64,000 bases of DNA, from IMG/VR virus record IMGVR_UViG_3300008108_002889, positions 40,534-104,533 of that record; one strand, 5' to 3'. Both the position numbers and the translations under genes were made by a program. Below are positions 48,001-55,928 of this stretch, one piece after another; the stretch's first letter is position 1; the number at the start of each line of letters is the position of its first letter. Origin of the DNA: a virus. The notes under the pieces were generated by a model that was not told where the DNA came from, ran no database searches, and saw nothing but the letters and a program-made list of their open reading frames with translations.

Positions 48001-48823
48001 ATAATTTTTCTAGCTTATCTTTAAGGTCCGGATCTTTTACTGCCGGGATTTGCATTTTAATTTTAATAATAAGGTCTCCGTGAAAGTTACTGTTTATGTT
48101 TTTGAAACCTAACCCTGCAGATGCAAAATCGCTGTGCGGATCAACACCCGGGGGCAGGTTAAATCTTATATTTTTACCACCCGGAACTTCTACTAGTTTA
48201 GTACATCCTAGCATGGCTTCAAATGGATCAACTGCAACATAGGCAATAAGGTGATCGCCTAATCGTTCGTATATTTGACTTGGTTCAACAACCACAGTGA
48301 CTAGTAAATCACCACGGGGCAACTGGAGTATGCTATCGTCACCCATGCCAGTGTATCGAATAGTCTGACCACTTTGTATACCCGGCGGTACTTTAATCAG
48401 TACATTTTGATTTTTACCGGATGGCAATTTGTAATTGGCTTCTAACTCTGTGCCGGTATAACTTTTATCAAAGGCAATTCGTATGTTGATATTTAAATCA
48501 CGATTTTTAGCTCGACGCTGACCTTGCCTAAAGATTTCTTCAAAAGGATGTCCTCTTCCAAATCCCTGCCCAAACATAGCACCAACATCAAACCATCCCG
48601 GCCCTGCGCCAGCATGTCCAAACCCCTGTCCGTTCTTTTCTGCATCGTAGATAGATTTTTTATCAGGGTCGCTTAACGTATCGTAGGCCTGTGATATTTC
48701 TTGGAACTTTTTCGTATCACCACCTTTATCGGGATGATGTTTGGCTGCAAGCTTCCTGTAAGATCGCTTTATTTCATCCAAAGATGCGTTTTCGTTAACT
48801 TCTAAAATTTTATAGTAATCCAT
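47972..48823 (-). CDS. dnaJ: DnaJ/CbpA-type co-chaperone
   Basis: 283 residues. J-domain at MDYYKILEVNENASLDEIKR with the HPD motif in KHHPDKGGD (residues about 30-38). A Gly/Phe region (GQGFGHAGAGPGWF) follows, then two beta-sandwich C-terminal domains (GTELEANYKLPSGKNQNVLI). There is no zinc finger, so it is class B like CbpA. It stimulates host DnaK ATPase. The start at MDYY is preferred because a consensus promoter occupies the 40 bases upstream; an earlier ATG at 48865 would lie within that promoter. Confidence 0.93.
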   Translation of the reverse strand: MDYYKILEVNENASLDEIKRSYRKLAAKHHPDKGGDTKKFQEISQAYDTLSDPDKKSIYDAEKNGQGFGHAGAGPGWFDVGAMFGQGFGRGHPFEEIFRQGQRRAKNRDLNINIRIAFDKSYTGTELEANYKLPSGKNQNVLIKVPPGIQSGQTIRYTGMGDDSILQLPRGDLLVTVVVEPSQIYERLGDHLIAYVAVDPFEAMLGCTKLVEVPGGKNIRFNLPPGVDPHSDFASAGLGFKNINSNFHGDLIIKIKMQIPAVKDPDLKDKLEKLYAEISLTSK

Positions 48824-48829
48824 AGCACT

Positions 48830-48858
48830 ATTATATATTAAAAAACTGACAATGTCAA
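48830..48858 (-). promoter_or_regulatory. Exact sigma70 promoter of the dnaJ-def-clpA operon
   Basis: TTGACA (48858-48853), 17-base spacer, TATAAT (48835-48830) on the minus strand. TGACATTGTCA is a palindrome over the -35 box. The ATG begins 6 bases after TATAAT, predicting a leaderless mRNA. Confidence 0.93.
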
Positions 48859-48868
48859 CATACAAATG

Positions 48869-48896
48869 ACAAAAGGCATATCTCTATGCCTTTTGT
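48869..48896 (-). terminator. Intrinsic terminator after the small exported-protein gene
   Basis: 12-bp perfect stem (48869-48880 with 48885-48896), loop GAGA, stem core GGCATA/TATGCC followed by TTTTGTC on the minus strand. The A-rich 5' arm may allow use in both directions. Confidence 0.85.
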
Positions 48897-48913
48897 TTGA
48901 AGTCAAAAATATT

Positions 48914-49144
48914 TTACTTTTTTGCTGGTGGAATTTCAGTTCCTTCGAGCTTTTTACGCACTTTGACCTGTTTACATTCTTCAACAACCTTGCCGTCCTT
49001 GCCTTTGACTTCTTTTCCGTCTTTGTCTTTCTTTGGATGACAAACAGTCTTCATTTCGCCTTTTCCTGGACCTTCTTTGTCATCGGCGGCATAAGCACCG
49101 CCAATTAATGCTAGACTTGTTACTAATGCTAAAATAAATTTCAT
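48914..49144 (-). CDS. Small exported lysine-rich protein
   Basis: 76 residues. MKFILALVTSLALIGGAYAA is a clear signal peptide with a predicted cut after AYA. The mature protein is lysine-rich with two cysteines (KTVCHPKKDKDGKEVKGKDG, EECKQVKVRKK), so a disulfide in the periplasm is likely. Function unknown. It lies next to the holin-like gene, so it may act on the envelope during lysis or superinfection exclusion; this is position only. RBS: AAGGAGTAG. Confidence 0.75.
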   Translation of the reverse strand: MKFILALVTSLALIGGAYAADDKEGPGKGEMKTVCHPKKDKDGKEVKGKDGKVVEECKQVKVRKKLEGTEIPPAKK

Positions 49145-49154
49145 AATCTACTCC

Positions 49155-49751
49155 TTAAATTTCTGGATCATATTGTGGTGGAGGTGCTTTCTTTCCTCCC
49201 CATCCTGTAGTTACTCCGGCTGCTGGTGCTGCTCCGAACCCGCTAGCCGCTGGCGCTCCAAATCCTGAACCGCCACCAAAGCCGCCTGATGACGCTGATG
49301 TAGGTGCGCCTCCAAAGCCGCCTGTACCACCCAGGGGTTGGGATCCCCAGGAATTTGTAACTGGTGCTGGTGAACCAAATCCACCGGCTGCGGACTGTCC
49401 GACTGGCGCAGGTGGTTGATATGTTGTTCCGACATTCGATGGTAATTGGACTCCGCCATTATTTGCTCCTCCTAGTTTTTCCTGTGTACGACCGTAGGCC
49501 GCAATACCTAGAACAGCACCCATGGCAATGTGATATAATCCAGCACCTTGTAGGGTAATAGGTTGCCATTGTACGTTTACCTGTCCCTTACTTACACTTT
49601 GTAAAATTGACCATAGTACTGGAAAAATAACAAAGTCTGCAATGCAGGTCAACATGTATGACCATCCCATCATAGGACGCCATTTACTGTTCATCCAATC
49701 TTCTTTCTTCTTTTCAGAAGCACTCATTTTTTCATATTCTTTATCGCTCAT
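49155..49751 (-). CDS. Holin-like protein with Gly/Phe/Ala-rich tail
   Basis: 198 residues. SKWRPMMGWSYMLTCIADFV opens a hydrophobic segment; a second lies at LYHIAMGAVLGIAAYG, matching the phage holin family with three helices (WRPxxGW start). The tail of about 95 residues is Gly/Phe/Ala/Pro rich (GGFGGAPTSASSGGFGGG), unusual for a holin and likely disordered in the cytoplasm. Holins set the time of lysis by opening the inner membrane. It ends the lysis cassette. Confidence 0.72.
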   Translation of the reverse strand: MSDKEYEKMSASEKKKEDWMNSKWRPMMGWSYMLTCIADFVIFPVLWSILQSVSKGQVNVQWQPITLQGAGLYHIAMGAVLGIAAYGRTQEKLGGANNGGVQLPSNVGTTYQPPAPVGQSAAGGFGSPAPVTNSWGSQPLGGTGGFGGAPTSASSGGFGGGSGFGAPAASGFGAAPAAGVTTGWGGKKAPPPQYDPEI

Positions 49752-49761
49752 CGCTCACCTC

Positions 49762-50280
49762 TTATAAACTAAATGGAAGCCAAAGCCATAGTGCTTGACT
49801 TACAAACAAACTACCAGCTGTTCCTACAACTAGACTTATCCAAAACATTGGCATACTCACAGCAAGAATACTGGCTGTAAGTAGAACAATGGCAATCTGT
49901 AGAACACTACCACCCCACGTAAACCAAGGAGATTTTTGTCTAGCCTGCTCTCTTTCAGTTTCTAATGCTTTAGCCTTCTGCATAATTTCTTTTTTGTCTG
50001 CCTCCATACGAGCAGCTTCTGCTAGAAACTTTTCTCTGTTAGCAGGAATTTTTGATTCAACCGCAGCAGTTTCATACAACACCTGACGTACATTCTTTGC
50101 CTGATACCATGCCCATTGATTGTTAGCGGCAATAGTGTTATTCATAATTTTACTGCTATTCTGTCCGCCAATCATTGTGCTGATTGCTAAAATAGCAGCT
50201 AAAAATACAATGACAAATCCTGCTTTGTCTTTGATCTTTGCTTCACGCTCTGATCGTGATAATGGTTTAACTTCGCTCAT
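49762..50280 (-). CDS. DUF4337-like membrane protein of the lysis block
   Basis: 172 residues. A first helix GFVIVFLAAILAISTMIGGQ, then NNQWAWYQAKNVRQVLYETA typical of DUF4337, a coiled coil, and two C-terminal helices (LQIAIVLLTASILAVSMPMF and a second). The function of this family is unknown. Location between the endolysin and holin suggests a role in membrane timing or an antiholin. Its start overlaps the endolysin stop by one base. Confidence 0.72.
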   Translation of the reverse strand: MSEVKPLSRSEREAKIKDKAGFVIVFLAAILAISTMIGGQNSSKIMNNTIAANNQWAWYQAKNVRQVLYETAAVESKIPANREKFLAEAARMEADKKEIMQKAKALETEREQARQKSPWFTWGGSVLQIAIVLLTASILAVSMPMFWISLVVGTAGSLFVSQALWLWLPFSL

Positions 50281-50912
50281 TAGTGTGCTCCTAAAACATG
50301 CAGGGCGTGATTATAGTGTTTGATACGATCGTCCAAACCAATAGTACCACCGTTAATGCGTTTAGTCAATGTAAGAATGTCGTCTTTATCTGCCCATTGA
50401 TTAAGTTTATTTGTTTCCCAGAACCAGCAAGCTGATTGTACAGCACCTTCAAACGTTGCTAGATATTCTGGTATTTCTTCAACGGGTGTCTCAATACTGT
50501 CAGCAAACGCTTGATAGTTATTTTTACCAGTAAGTTGAATAAGCCCGCGACCTAGATAACGGAAACCGTCTCCCGTTTCTTCTGGCCCATTGCCCATACG
50601 TCCTCCGTAGACTCTGTTGGCAATGGCTTCTTGCTTGTTTGGCAATGCTGCAAATTGTGCAGCCATTGCATCTGTTGGGAAGTATTTAGGAAAAATTTTA
50701 CGTAGAGTTGCTGCCTTGTAATTTAAATTTTCCTTTAGCATTCTAAAGCCCCCGCTTTCGTGGGCGCATTGTGCTACAAACGCTGCTACTCTTCGTGGTG
50801 TATTAATGTCATAGTCTGGCAAACAAATTGCCAATGCTTCGTACCAATGATCCACGTAGGGATTACCCGGAATAAGCTGTGCTAGCTGTTCCTGACTTAA
50901 TATAAAACTCAT
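50280..50912 (-). CDS. GH19 chitinase-like endolysin
   Basis: 210 residues. VAAFVAQCAHESGGFRMLKE carries the catalytic glutamate of GH19 (near residue 53), DGFRYLGRGLIQLTGKNNY the substrate segment (near 115-134). The end has the FWETNKLNQWAD helix. GH19 endolysins cut peptidoglycan glycan strands. No signal peptide is seen, so export needs the holin-like protein. A late octamer lies 27 bases before the start with TTAGGAGCG. Confidence 0.9.
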   Translation of the reverse strand: MSFILSQEQLAQLIPGNPYVDHWYEALAICLPDYDINTPRRVAAFVAQCAHESGGFRMLKENLNYKAATLRKIFPKYFPTDAMAAQFAALPNKQEAIANRVYGGRMGNGPEETGDGFRYLGRGLIQLTGKNNYQAFADSIETPVEEIPEYLATFEGAVQSACWFWETNKLNQWADKDDILTLTKRINGGTIGLDDRIKHYNHALHVLGAH

Positions 50913-50937
50913 TGTCGCTCCTAATTATAATGTATAG

Positions 50938-51204
50938 TTATTTAACTGAATCGAACACCTTTTTCTGTTCGTCGTACCATTCTTTCCAACCATCAACTTT
51001 ATTTGAACATTGATAATAAAGTGTATAGTTGTTAACTACTACTTTTAACAAGTCGGTAATCGCTACCTTATCACCGACTATTTGTTGCAGTTCCGGGCAT
51101 TGTTCCATAAAAGTTTTAGGAACTTCCGGAAAGTTTCTTTTAACAGGAGTTACTGTAGAGCATCCTGCTAAAAATATTGCAAAGATTACTGCAAGATGTT
51201 TCAT
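50938..51204 (-). CDS. Outer-membrane lipoprotein spanin (o-spanin)
   Basis: 88 residues. MKHLAVIFAIFLAGCSTVTP has a lipobox LAGC, so Cys15 would be lipidated. The mature part is helical with NFPEVPKTFMEQCPELQQIV and CSNKVDGWKEWYDEQKKVFD. It follows the i-spanin gene by ATGA overlap, the usual order. The pair spans the periplasm and fuses inner and outer membranes at lysis. Presence implies a Gram-negative host. Confidence 0.85.
   Translation of the reverse strand: MKHLAVIFAIFLAGCSTVTPVKRNFPEVPKTFMEQCPELQQIVGDKVAITDLLKVVVNNYTLYYQCSNKVDGWKEWYDEQKKVFDSVK
50939..50946 (-). promoter_or_regulatory. Late promoter GTTAAATA of the endolysin gene
   Basis: GTTAAATA on the minus strand, overlapping the stop of the o-spanin gene. 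Predicted start near 50933; leader has AGGAG. Confidence 0.55.
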
Positions 51205-51746
51205 TTCTTGTTATCCTTTACAATTTGATTTAACTCTTTAATTGCAGCCTTATTGTGTTCATCAACTATAATTTGAGGAACAGGACAGCTTTTAAGAGCG
51301 TGCTCAAGTTCTTTTTGTCTAGCTGCAAATTTATCACGTTCAGCTTGACTCATATCTTTAGTGATCTCTATAGTATCGCCTTTTACTAGCCTGTCGATGT
51401 ATTGTATCTGTGCCTGTGCTTTTTCTTTAACTATTCGATCTTTGTAAACAATTTTTTCTTCAATCTTTACATTAGTCTCTTTAGATTTATCTTCAGCTAC
51501 TCGAACTTTTTCTTCTAATTCTTTTACCCTAGCCTGCCATTTTTCTTCATTGGCAATTACGCCTTGGAAGTATACACCTACTAGTAAAAGTATTATAGAA
51601 ATTACTTTAATAGGTAATGCATTGTTTGAAATAAACGGAATCTTTTTAAGAATCCAAGATGCAATTAAACCAATGACGCCTGCAATTAAAACAAGAGACC
51701 AAAACCAATCAGGTAGAAGGCTCAACATCCAAGTTAGTTGCCACAT
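51201..51746 (-). CDS. Inner-membrane spanin (i-spanin)
   Basis: 181 residues. Two hydrophobic segments at WFWSLVLIAGVIGLIASWIL and LPIKVISIILLLVGVYFQGV, then a long charged coiled coil (KWQARVKELEEKVRVAEDKS). This is the Rz-type layout, with a periplasmic coiled coil that meets the o-spanin. An extra first helix is somewhat unusual. Starts in TAATG overlap with the upstream gene. Confidence 0.75.
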   Translation of the reverse strand: MWQLTWMLSLLPDWFWSLVLIAGVIGLIASWILKKIPFISNNALPIKVISIILLLVGVYFQGVIANEEKWQARVKELEEKVRVAEDKSKETNVKIEEKIVYKDRIVKEKAQAQIQYIDRLVKGDTIEITKDMSQAERDKFAARQKELEHALKSCPVPQIIVDEHNKAAIKELNQIVKDNKK

Positions 51747-52459
51747 TATAATTTCTCCAGTGCTACTGCAAAGTTCCCATTTTCAAATACAAATGTTTGG
51801 TTAATTTTAGTTATGTTATAGCTTCCAATATACTTGGTTAGATAAAGAGTCTCAGCTATGTCTTTGCTTTCAATCATTATTCTACCTGGAAGACTTTCAT
51901 AGACTTCAGCTCTAGGCCCAGCGCCTTTAATACGCATACGTAAGGGTTCTGCATATTTCTTTTGAAATACTAGATCGTCATTGTCTACACTTATGCTTTC
52001 AAGATAGCTTTTGTTAAAGAAGTTACTGAAATTATTCAAAGTATTTTCTTTGATTTTTATTTCGTAGTCGTTGGGACTAGTTGGAATCATTTCGTTGAGA
52101 TTGTCTAATGATAACGAGTTAAAACTTTTATAATATCTAAATTTAAAATCTTTATTGCCAGTTAAGTTAGTAACACCGTACATAATTTCTTGAATTTGTT
52201 CGGCAACTCTTTTATTTCTTTCTAATTCAACAAACACTTTATACTTGCCATCATTGAGTTCGCCTGGACTTGCGTCAGCATCTAATACAAAATCATAGCC
52301 GCGTTCAACAAAATTCACAAGGTCTTCTGCTGGCTCTTTATCTTCAACGGTAAAACTTAACACTACAATGTCTTTGTCATTGCCCATTTTTGAAGCATAG
52401 CTATCGATCTCAAATATGTTTTCAATTAGATCGCGCAAATCGTTTTCTTTTAAACTCAT
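51746..52459 (-). CDS. Conserved-type orphan, 237 aa
   Basis: Starts MSLKENDLRDLIENIFEIDS after AGGAG; an in-frame ATG 14 codons earlier lies within the upstream gene. The middle (VLSFTVEDKEPAEDLVNFVE, YDFVLDADASPGELNDGKYK) is alpha/beta; the end reads KYIGSYNITKINQTFVFENG. No known motif. It precedes the lysis block and follows the orphan at 52.5 kb, with which it probably forms a late unit. Possibly a virion protein. Confidence 0.68.
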   Translation of the reverse strand: MSLKENDLRDLIENIFEIDSYASKMGNDKDIVVLSFTVEDKEPAEDLVNFVERGYDFVLDADASPGELNDGKYKVFVELERNKRVAEQIQEIMYGVTNLTGNKDFKFRYYKSFNSLSLDNLNEMIPTSPNDYEIKIKENTLNNFSNFFNKSYLESISVDNDDLVFQKKYAEPLRMRIKGAGPRAEVYESLPGRIMIESKDIAETLYLTKYIGSYNITKINQTFVFENGNFAVALEKL

Positions 52460-52460
52460 A

Positions 52461-53042
52461 TTAAACTCCTGCACCCGGTACTGGAGCCGCAGGCATTCCA
52501 CCTGCCGGGGCCCCGCCTGCTACAGCAGCACCCATTCCGGACTGTGCTGTCATTTCGTCAGCTTGTTCAGCTGGTGCAGCCTGTTTCCCTTCAGTGCTAC
52601 CGATACCAATGCTTTCTCTCATTTTTGTCATGTGACCTTCAAAGATATCTGAAACAAGTTTGCGCGGCATCGTAATTTCTACTACCCACACAGGATTGCG
52701 ATCTAGTTTGCCCTTTTGAGTACCTGGACGTAGATCTTCGTGTGTCTTTACTTCACGTGGCTCTAACAGGTGTGTGCGCTCGTAACGTACTTTACACCCG
52801 TAGTCTAGCAGGCGCTTTGCAGCCATAGGATCGGGCATTTTTTCCATAGGCCACATAAAGCTGGCTTTGATCCAATGACGTTCTACAATAGGACCTTCGG
52901 CAAGCTCACCGTCTAGCCAATTTTTATATACGTACATATCCATTTCGTCTAGCACACGTTCAAAGTCTTTAAGTGTGCTTAAACTAGAATTGGCACTGTA
53001 GATTGATTCTACATTTTTAATAACATCTAAAATATCTCTCAT
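52461..53042 (-). CDS. Conserved-type orphan with Ala/Gly/Pro tail, 193 aa
   Basis: MRDILDVIKNVESIYSANSS then LSTLKDFERVLDEMDMYVYK and NWLDGELAEGPIVERHWIKA form a helical domain. VKTHEDLRPGTQKGKLDRNP and VWVVEITMPRKLVSDIFEGH follow. The last 45 residues are Ala/Gly/Pro rich (GMPAAPVPGAGV end). No known family. A late octamer and TAGGACTG precede the start. Probably a virion-related protein; function unknown. Confidence 0.7.
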   Translation of the reverse strand: MRDILDVIKNVESIYSANSSLSTLKDFERVLDEMDMYVYKNWLDGELAEGPIVERHWIKASFMWPMEKMPDPMAAKRLLDYGCKVRYERTHLLEPREVKTHEDLRPGTQKGKLDRNPVWVVEITMPRKLVSDIFEGHMTKMRESIGIGSTEGKQAAPAEQADEMTAQSGMGAAVAGGAPAGGMPAAPVPGAGV

Positions 53043-53067
53043 TTTCAGTCCTAGAAATTTCTATACT

Positions 53068-53075
53068 TATTTAGC
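53068..53075 (-). promoter_or_regulatory. Late promoter GCTAAATA for the 52.5-53.0 kb unit
   Basis: GCTAAATA on the minus strand, 26 bases before the ATG. A perfect TAGAAATTTCTA palindrome lies between octamer and start. Confidence 0.5.
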
Positions 53076-53118
53076 TGGCTTTAAATCATATCTTATCATA
53101 TTACTTTTGGGTTTATTT

Positions 53119-53126
53119 GTTAAATA
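53119..53126 (+). promoter_or_regulatory. Possible late promoter GTTAAATA of phoH
   Basis: GTTAAATA on the plus strand, within a TTTATTT-GTT-AAATAAA hairpin. The phoH ATG is about 78 bases on, so the leader would contain the hairpin annotated next. Confidence 0.4.
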
Positions 53127-53131
53127 AAAAT

Positions 53132-53175
53132 GTAGGACCTCTGTAGTTATCAAGGGCGGTCGCTACAAGTCCTGC
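53132..53175 (+). ncRNA. Two-part stem in the phoH leader
   Basis: GTAGGAC (53132-53138) pairs with GTCCTGC (53169-53175, one G-U); TGTAG (53142-53146) pairs with CTACA (53163-53167); the 16-base loop is TTATCAAGGGCGGTCG. TTTTAACTTTT follows the stem, as in a terminator or attenuator. No known riboswitch class matched. Confidence 0.45.
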
Positions 53176-53204
53176 TTTTAACTTTTAAAAAGTGGGAGAA
53201 CTGA

Positions 53205-53930
53205 ATGAGTAAAAACCGCGTAAAAAAACGTTTTACTTCAAATGTTAATGTGATTGACTTCCAATCGCACCAAACTGTGCCTCAAAAGAAGCGTAGAGTT
53301 GCACTACTACCTCGCAATAAGAACCAAGAAACATACCTACAGAAGCTACAAGATGATCATAAGAACATCGTGTTTGCTATCGGCCCAGCAGGCACGGGTA
53401 AAACTCTGTTGGCAGTCTTAAACGGGATTAAGTTATTGCAAGAAGGTGTAATTGATAAAATCATAGTAACAAGACCCGCCGTTTCCGTAGATGAAGATAT
53501 TGGGTTCTTACCAGGTACGCTTAATGAAAAGATGGCTCCGTGGACAAGACCTATTTTTGATGTTTTAGGAGAATACTATCAGACTAAAGAGATAGCCGCC
53601 ATGCTTGAAGATGGCACAATTGAAATCAGCCCACTTGCTTATATGCGTGGACGCACATTTAAGAATGCTTATATCATAGCAGACGAAATGCAAAATGCCA
53701 CGCAAAATCAAATGAAAATGTTACTAACTAGACTAGGTGAAAACAGCACCATGGTCGTTACAGGAGATTTAGCCCAAGCAGATAGATTAAAAGATAATGG
53801 ACTTATCGATTTTATCGGAAAGATTGAAGGACGCAAAACCCAACACATTGATGTTGTGCGCTTTGATCAACGAGATATCGAAAGACACCGAGCAGTCGCA
53901 GAAGTTCTAAACTTATACGGTGACGAATAA
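53205..53930 (+). CDS. phoH: PhoH-like ATPase
   Basis: 241 residues. Walker A GPAGTGKTLLA near residue 65 and Walker B AYIIADEMQNAT near 151, with TRPAVSVDEDIGFLPG between, identify the PhoH P-loop family (superfamily 1 helicase-like). PhoH is widespread in marine phages; its role is unsettled, with RNA-related or phosphate-stress roles proposed. It is the only plus-strand gene between 13.8 and 64 kb and has a structured leader. GTGGGAG precedes the ATG. Confidence 0.92.
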   Translation: MSKNRVKKRFTSNVNVIDFQSHQTVPQKKRRVALLPRNKNQETYLQKLQDDHKNIVFAIGPAGTGKTLLAVLNGIKLLQEGVIDKIIVTRPAVSVDEDIGFLPGTLNEKMAPWTRPIFDVLGEYYQTKEIAAMLEDGTIEISPLAYMRGRTFKNAYIIADEMQNATQNQMKMLLTRLGENSTMVVTGDLAQADRLKDNGLIDFIGKIEGRKTQHIDVVRFDQRDIERHRAVAEVLNLYGDE

Positions 53931-53954
53931 AAAAGGGCTCTTCGGAGCCCTTTT
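53931..53954. terminator. Bidirectional terminator between phoH and dCMP deaminase
   Basis: AAAAGGGCTC (53931-53940), TTCG, GAGCCCTTTT (53945-53954): a 10-bp perfect stem with T and A runs on the two sides, between convergent genes. Confidence 0.93.
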
Positions 53955-54459
53955 ATGTTTGCGTTATTTCAATTCCTGATGCTTCGAGGAATTTGATGCC
54001 TGCGTCATCTCTATAGTTTTGATTAAAATAAACACGGCGAATACCTGACTGATAAATCAGTTTGGCACAGTCTAGGCAAGGAGCGTGAGTAATAAAAATA
54101 TCAGCATCCAAGCCACTGTTACTCGATCGTGCAAGTTTAGCGATTGCATTAGTTTCCGCATGTAGTACCTCTGGTTTAGTTTTTAAGCCGTAACGAACAT
54201 TTCGTTGAGCACCTTCGTGCCAGCCTTCGTAAGGATACTGTTCCACAATCTCTTCAGGACTCAGCCAACCACCTGCACCTGAATCCCATTTAATATCTTC
54301 ACAGTTATTGTCCCAGCCTGCAGGCATACCGTTATAGCCGTAGCTGATAACTGTATCGTCTTTAACAATCACGGCACCAACATGTAGACGACGTGCATGA
54401 CTTAACTCTGATGCACGTTTTGCCCAGTCCATGTATAGGTCTATATACTTTTGTTTCAT
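53953..54459 (-). CDS. dCMP deaminase
   Basis: 168 residues. [14 protein letters not shown] has the HAE zinc and proton-transfer motif (near residue 105) and [11 protein letters not shown] the PCxxC zinc cysteines (near 132). [20 protein letters not shown] is the start of the deaminase fold. It turns dCMP into dUMP for thymidylate by ThyX. The N-terminus extends with an acidic insert ([20 protein letters not shown]). Starts in ATGA overlap with the ferredoxin stop. Confidence 0.92.
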   Translation of the reverse strand: MKQKYIDLYMDWAKRASELSHARRLHVGAVIVKDDTVISYGYNGMPAGWDNNCEDIKWDSGAGGWLSPEEIVEQYPYEGWHEGAQRNVRYGLKTKPEVLHAETNAIAKLARSSNSGLDADIFITHAPCLDCAKLIYQSGIRRVYFNQNYRDDAGIKFLEASGIEITQT

Positions 54460-54779
54460 TCTTCTAGGAGATCGATCTTATTAGGCTTGTCTTTCCACTC
54501 GGCAGCATCAGGCAGCGCATCTTTTCTTTTAGTAATTGAAGGCCACTGTTTGCTTAACCTAGTGTTAAGTTCATTCCAAAATACAACGTCAACAGTAACA
54601 TCATTGTCTTGAACAATAGCATCAATAGGGCATTCTGGAATACAAACACCACAGTCAATACATTCGTCGGGATCAATAACAAGAAAGTTTGGCCCTTCTT
54701 TAAAACAGTCAACGGGGCACACTTCAACACAGTCAGTGTGTTTACACTTAATGCAATTTTCAGTTACTAAATGTGTCAT
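54456..54779 (-). CDS. fdxA: 7Fe/8Fe ferredoxin (FdxA-like)
   Basis: 107 residues, the length of Fdx[21 protein letters not shown] gives CxxCxxxxCxxxCP and [16 protein letters not shown] gives CxxCxxCxxxCP, binding a 3Fe-4S/4Fe-4S pair. A tail of about 40 residues follows. It supplies low-potential electrons. In this phage QueE and the radical SAM protein need such donors. Its place between the clamp loader and dCMP deaminase is unusual. Overlaps both neighbours by 4 bases. Confidence 0.92.
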   Translation of the reverse strand: MTHLVTENCIKCKHTDCVEVCPVDCFKEGPNFLVIDPDECIDCGVCIPECPIDAIVQDNDVTVDVVFWNELNTRLSKQWPSITKRKDALPDAAEWKDKPNKIDLLEE

Positions 54780-55699
54780 TGTGATAGTCTCGCAAGTCTA
54801 ATAAGTGTAGCAGCCAAATTGATTTCAGGATCAATAACCAGTGTATGATCAACTAATCCTTGTTTGATAGTAAGGATAGCAGAGTCTTGTGTTTGTTCAT
54901 CTTTGCCAAACAATTCAATATTATCATACATCCAACGATAGATATCGTCCATCTCTTCTGGTCTAGCCTTACCGCACAGCAGTTTTCTAGCTTCGTTTAT
55001 CTTACCTTTCTTAAACAACTCAACCATTTCAATACGATAATCTAATGTGCCAATATCATTGGTATTAGGTTTTATCAGTTTATCTTCTTGGGTGTTTTGC
55101 TGTACAAGATTGATACATTTGCGTAGATCTGGGTAGGTTACTTTAACAAAAGTATCTAGTGTATCTAAATCAAACTCTACACCTTCTTCAACTAGGATAG
55201 TAGCTACACGAGCTGTAAATTCAGTAGCGTCAATTTTCTCAAAGTGGAACTGCTGGCAACGACTATGAATAGCTGGTATAATTTTATTTTGATGATTACA
55301 GGTTAAAATAAATCTGCTGGTGCTAGCGTACTCTTCCATTACTCCACGCATTGCTGCCTGGGCATCTGGAGTAAGTTCGTCAGCTTCGTCTAACAACACT
55401 ACTTTAAATGGACCAAAAGGCATCATCTGAATAAAGTTTGTAATTCGATGTCGTACTTCACCAATACCACGTTCACGACTAGCGTTAATTTCTAAAATGT
55501 CATATTCTGGTATCTCCATTTCGTGGAGAACCATTTTAGCCATAGTAGTTTTACCAATGCCTGGACTACCACTTAACAGTAAATGCGGTATGCTTTTATC
55601 TTTGATCCAAGACAGTACTGTTTTCTTTTGAAATTCATCACGCCATACATAACCATCAACGGTCTTTGGCCGATACTTTTCCACCCATAGTTCTTTCAT
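54776..55699 (-). CDS. 44: Clamp loader ATPase (gp44-like)
   Basis: 307 residues, T4 gp44 is 319. Walker [13 protein letters not shown] near residue 44, Walker [12 protein letters not shown] near 100, and the SRCQQFHF arginine-finger motif near 147 identify the RFC/gp44 family. The C-terminal helical collar follows. It opens and loads the gp45-like clamp. No clear gp62 gene is next to it; the small gene upstream may be unrelated. Overlaps the upstream gene by 44 bases. Confidence 0.93.
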   Translation of the reverse strand: MKELWVEKYRPKTVDGYVWRDEFQKKTVLSWIKDKSIPHLLLSGSPGIGKTTMAKMVLHEMEIPEYDILEINASRERGIGEVRHRITNFIQMMPFGPFKVVLLDEADELTPDAQAAMRGVMEEYASTSRFILTCNHQNKIIPAIHSRCQQFHFEKIDATEFTARVATILVEEGVEFDLDTLDTFVKVTYPDLRKCINLVQQNTQEDKLIKPNTNDIGTLDYRIEMVELFKKGKINEARKLLCGKARPEEMDDIYRWMYDNIELFGKDEQTQDSAILTIKQGLVDHTLVIDPEINLAATLIRLARLSQ

Positions 55700-55928
55700 T
55701 TGAAGTCCTTTGCCTCTGTTTTAAGTTAAATTTTTCAGTTATTGTATCTAAACTTTTCTGTATTGTACACTCTACTGTGCCTAGATCGTAAGTGGTAAAG
55801 GCACAATGCGCAGGAGTATTACTCACTGCGTCTAAACATTCTTCTACTACTAAATCAATTAGTTTGTTCAAACGGTCTCTTTCATAGGTACTGCTAAATC
55901 CCGCCTTCCCAATTAATTCCTCTTTCAT
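55656..55928 (-). CDS. Small orphan before the clamp loader, 90 aa
   Basis: MKEELIGKAGFSSTYERDRL then NKLIDLVVEECLDAVSNTPA, mainly helical, then HCAFTTYDLGTVECTIQKSL. ATG two codons upstream is also possible. Function unknown; the place and overlap with the loader suggest a replication role, for example a small loader partner in place of gp62, but size and sequence do not prove this. Confidence 0.62.
   Translation of the reverse strand: MKEELIGKAGFSSTYERDRLNKLIDLVVEECLDAVSNTPAHCAFTTYDLGTVECTIQKSLDTITEKFNLKQRQRTSNERTMGGKVSAKDR

Noticed and set aside
48821-48865. dnaJ start at ATG 48865.
   Set aside because: It would place a complete consensus promoter inside the coding region and add 14 residues that are not part of the J-domain; MDYY is the normal start.
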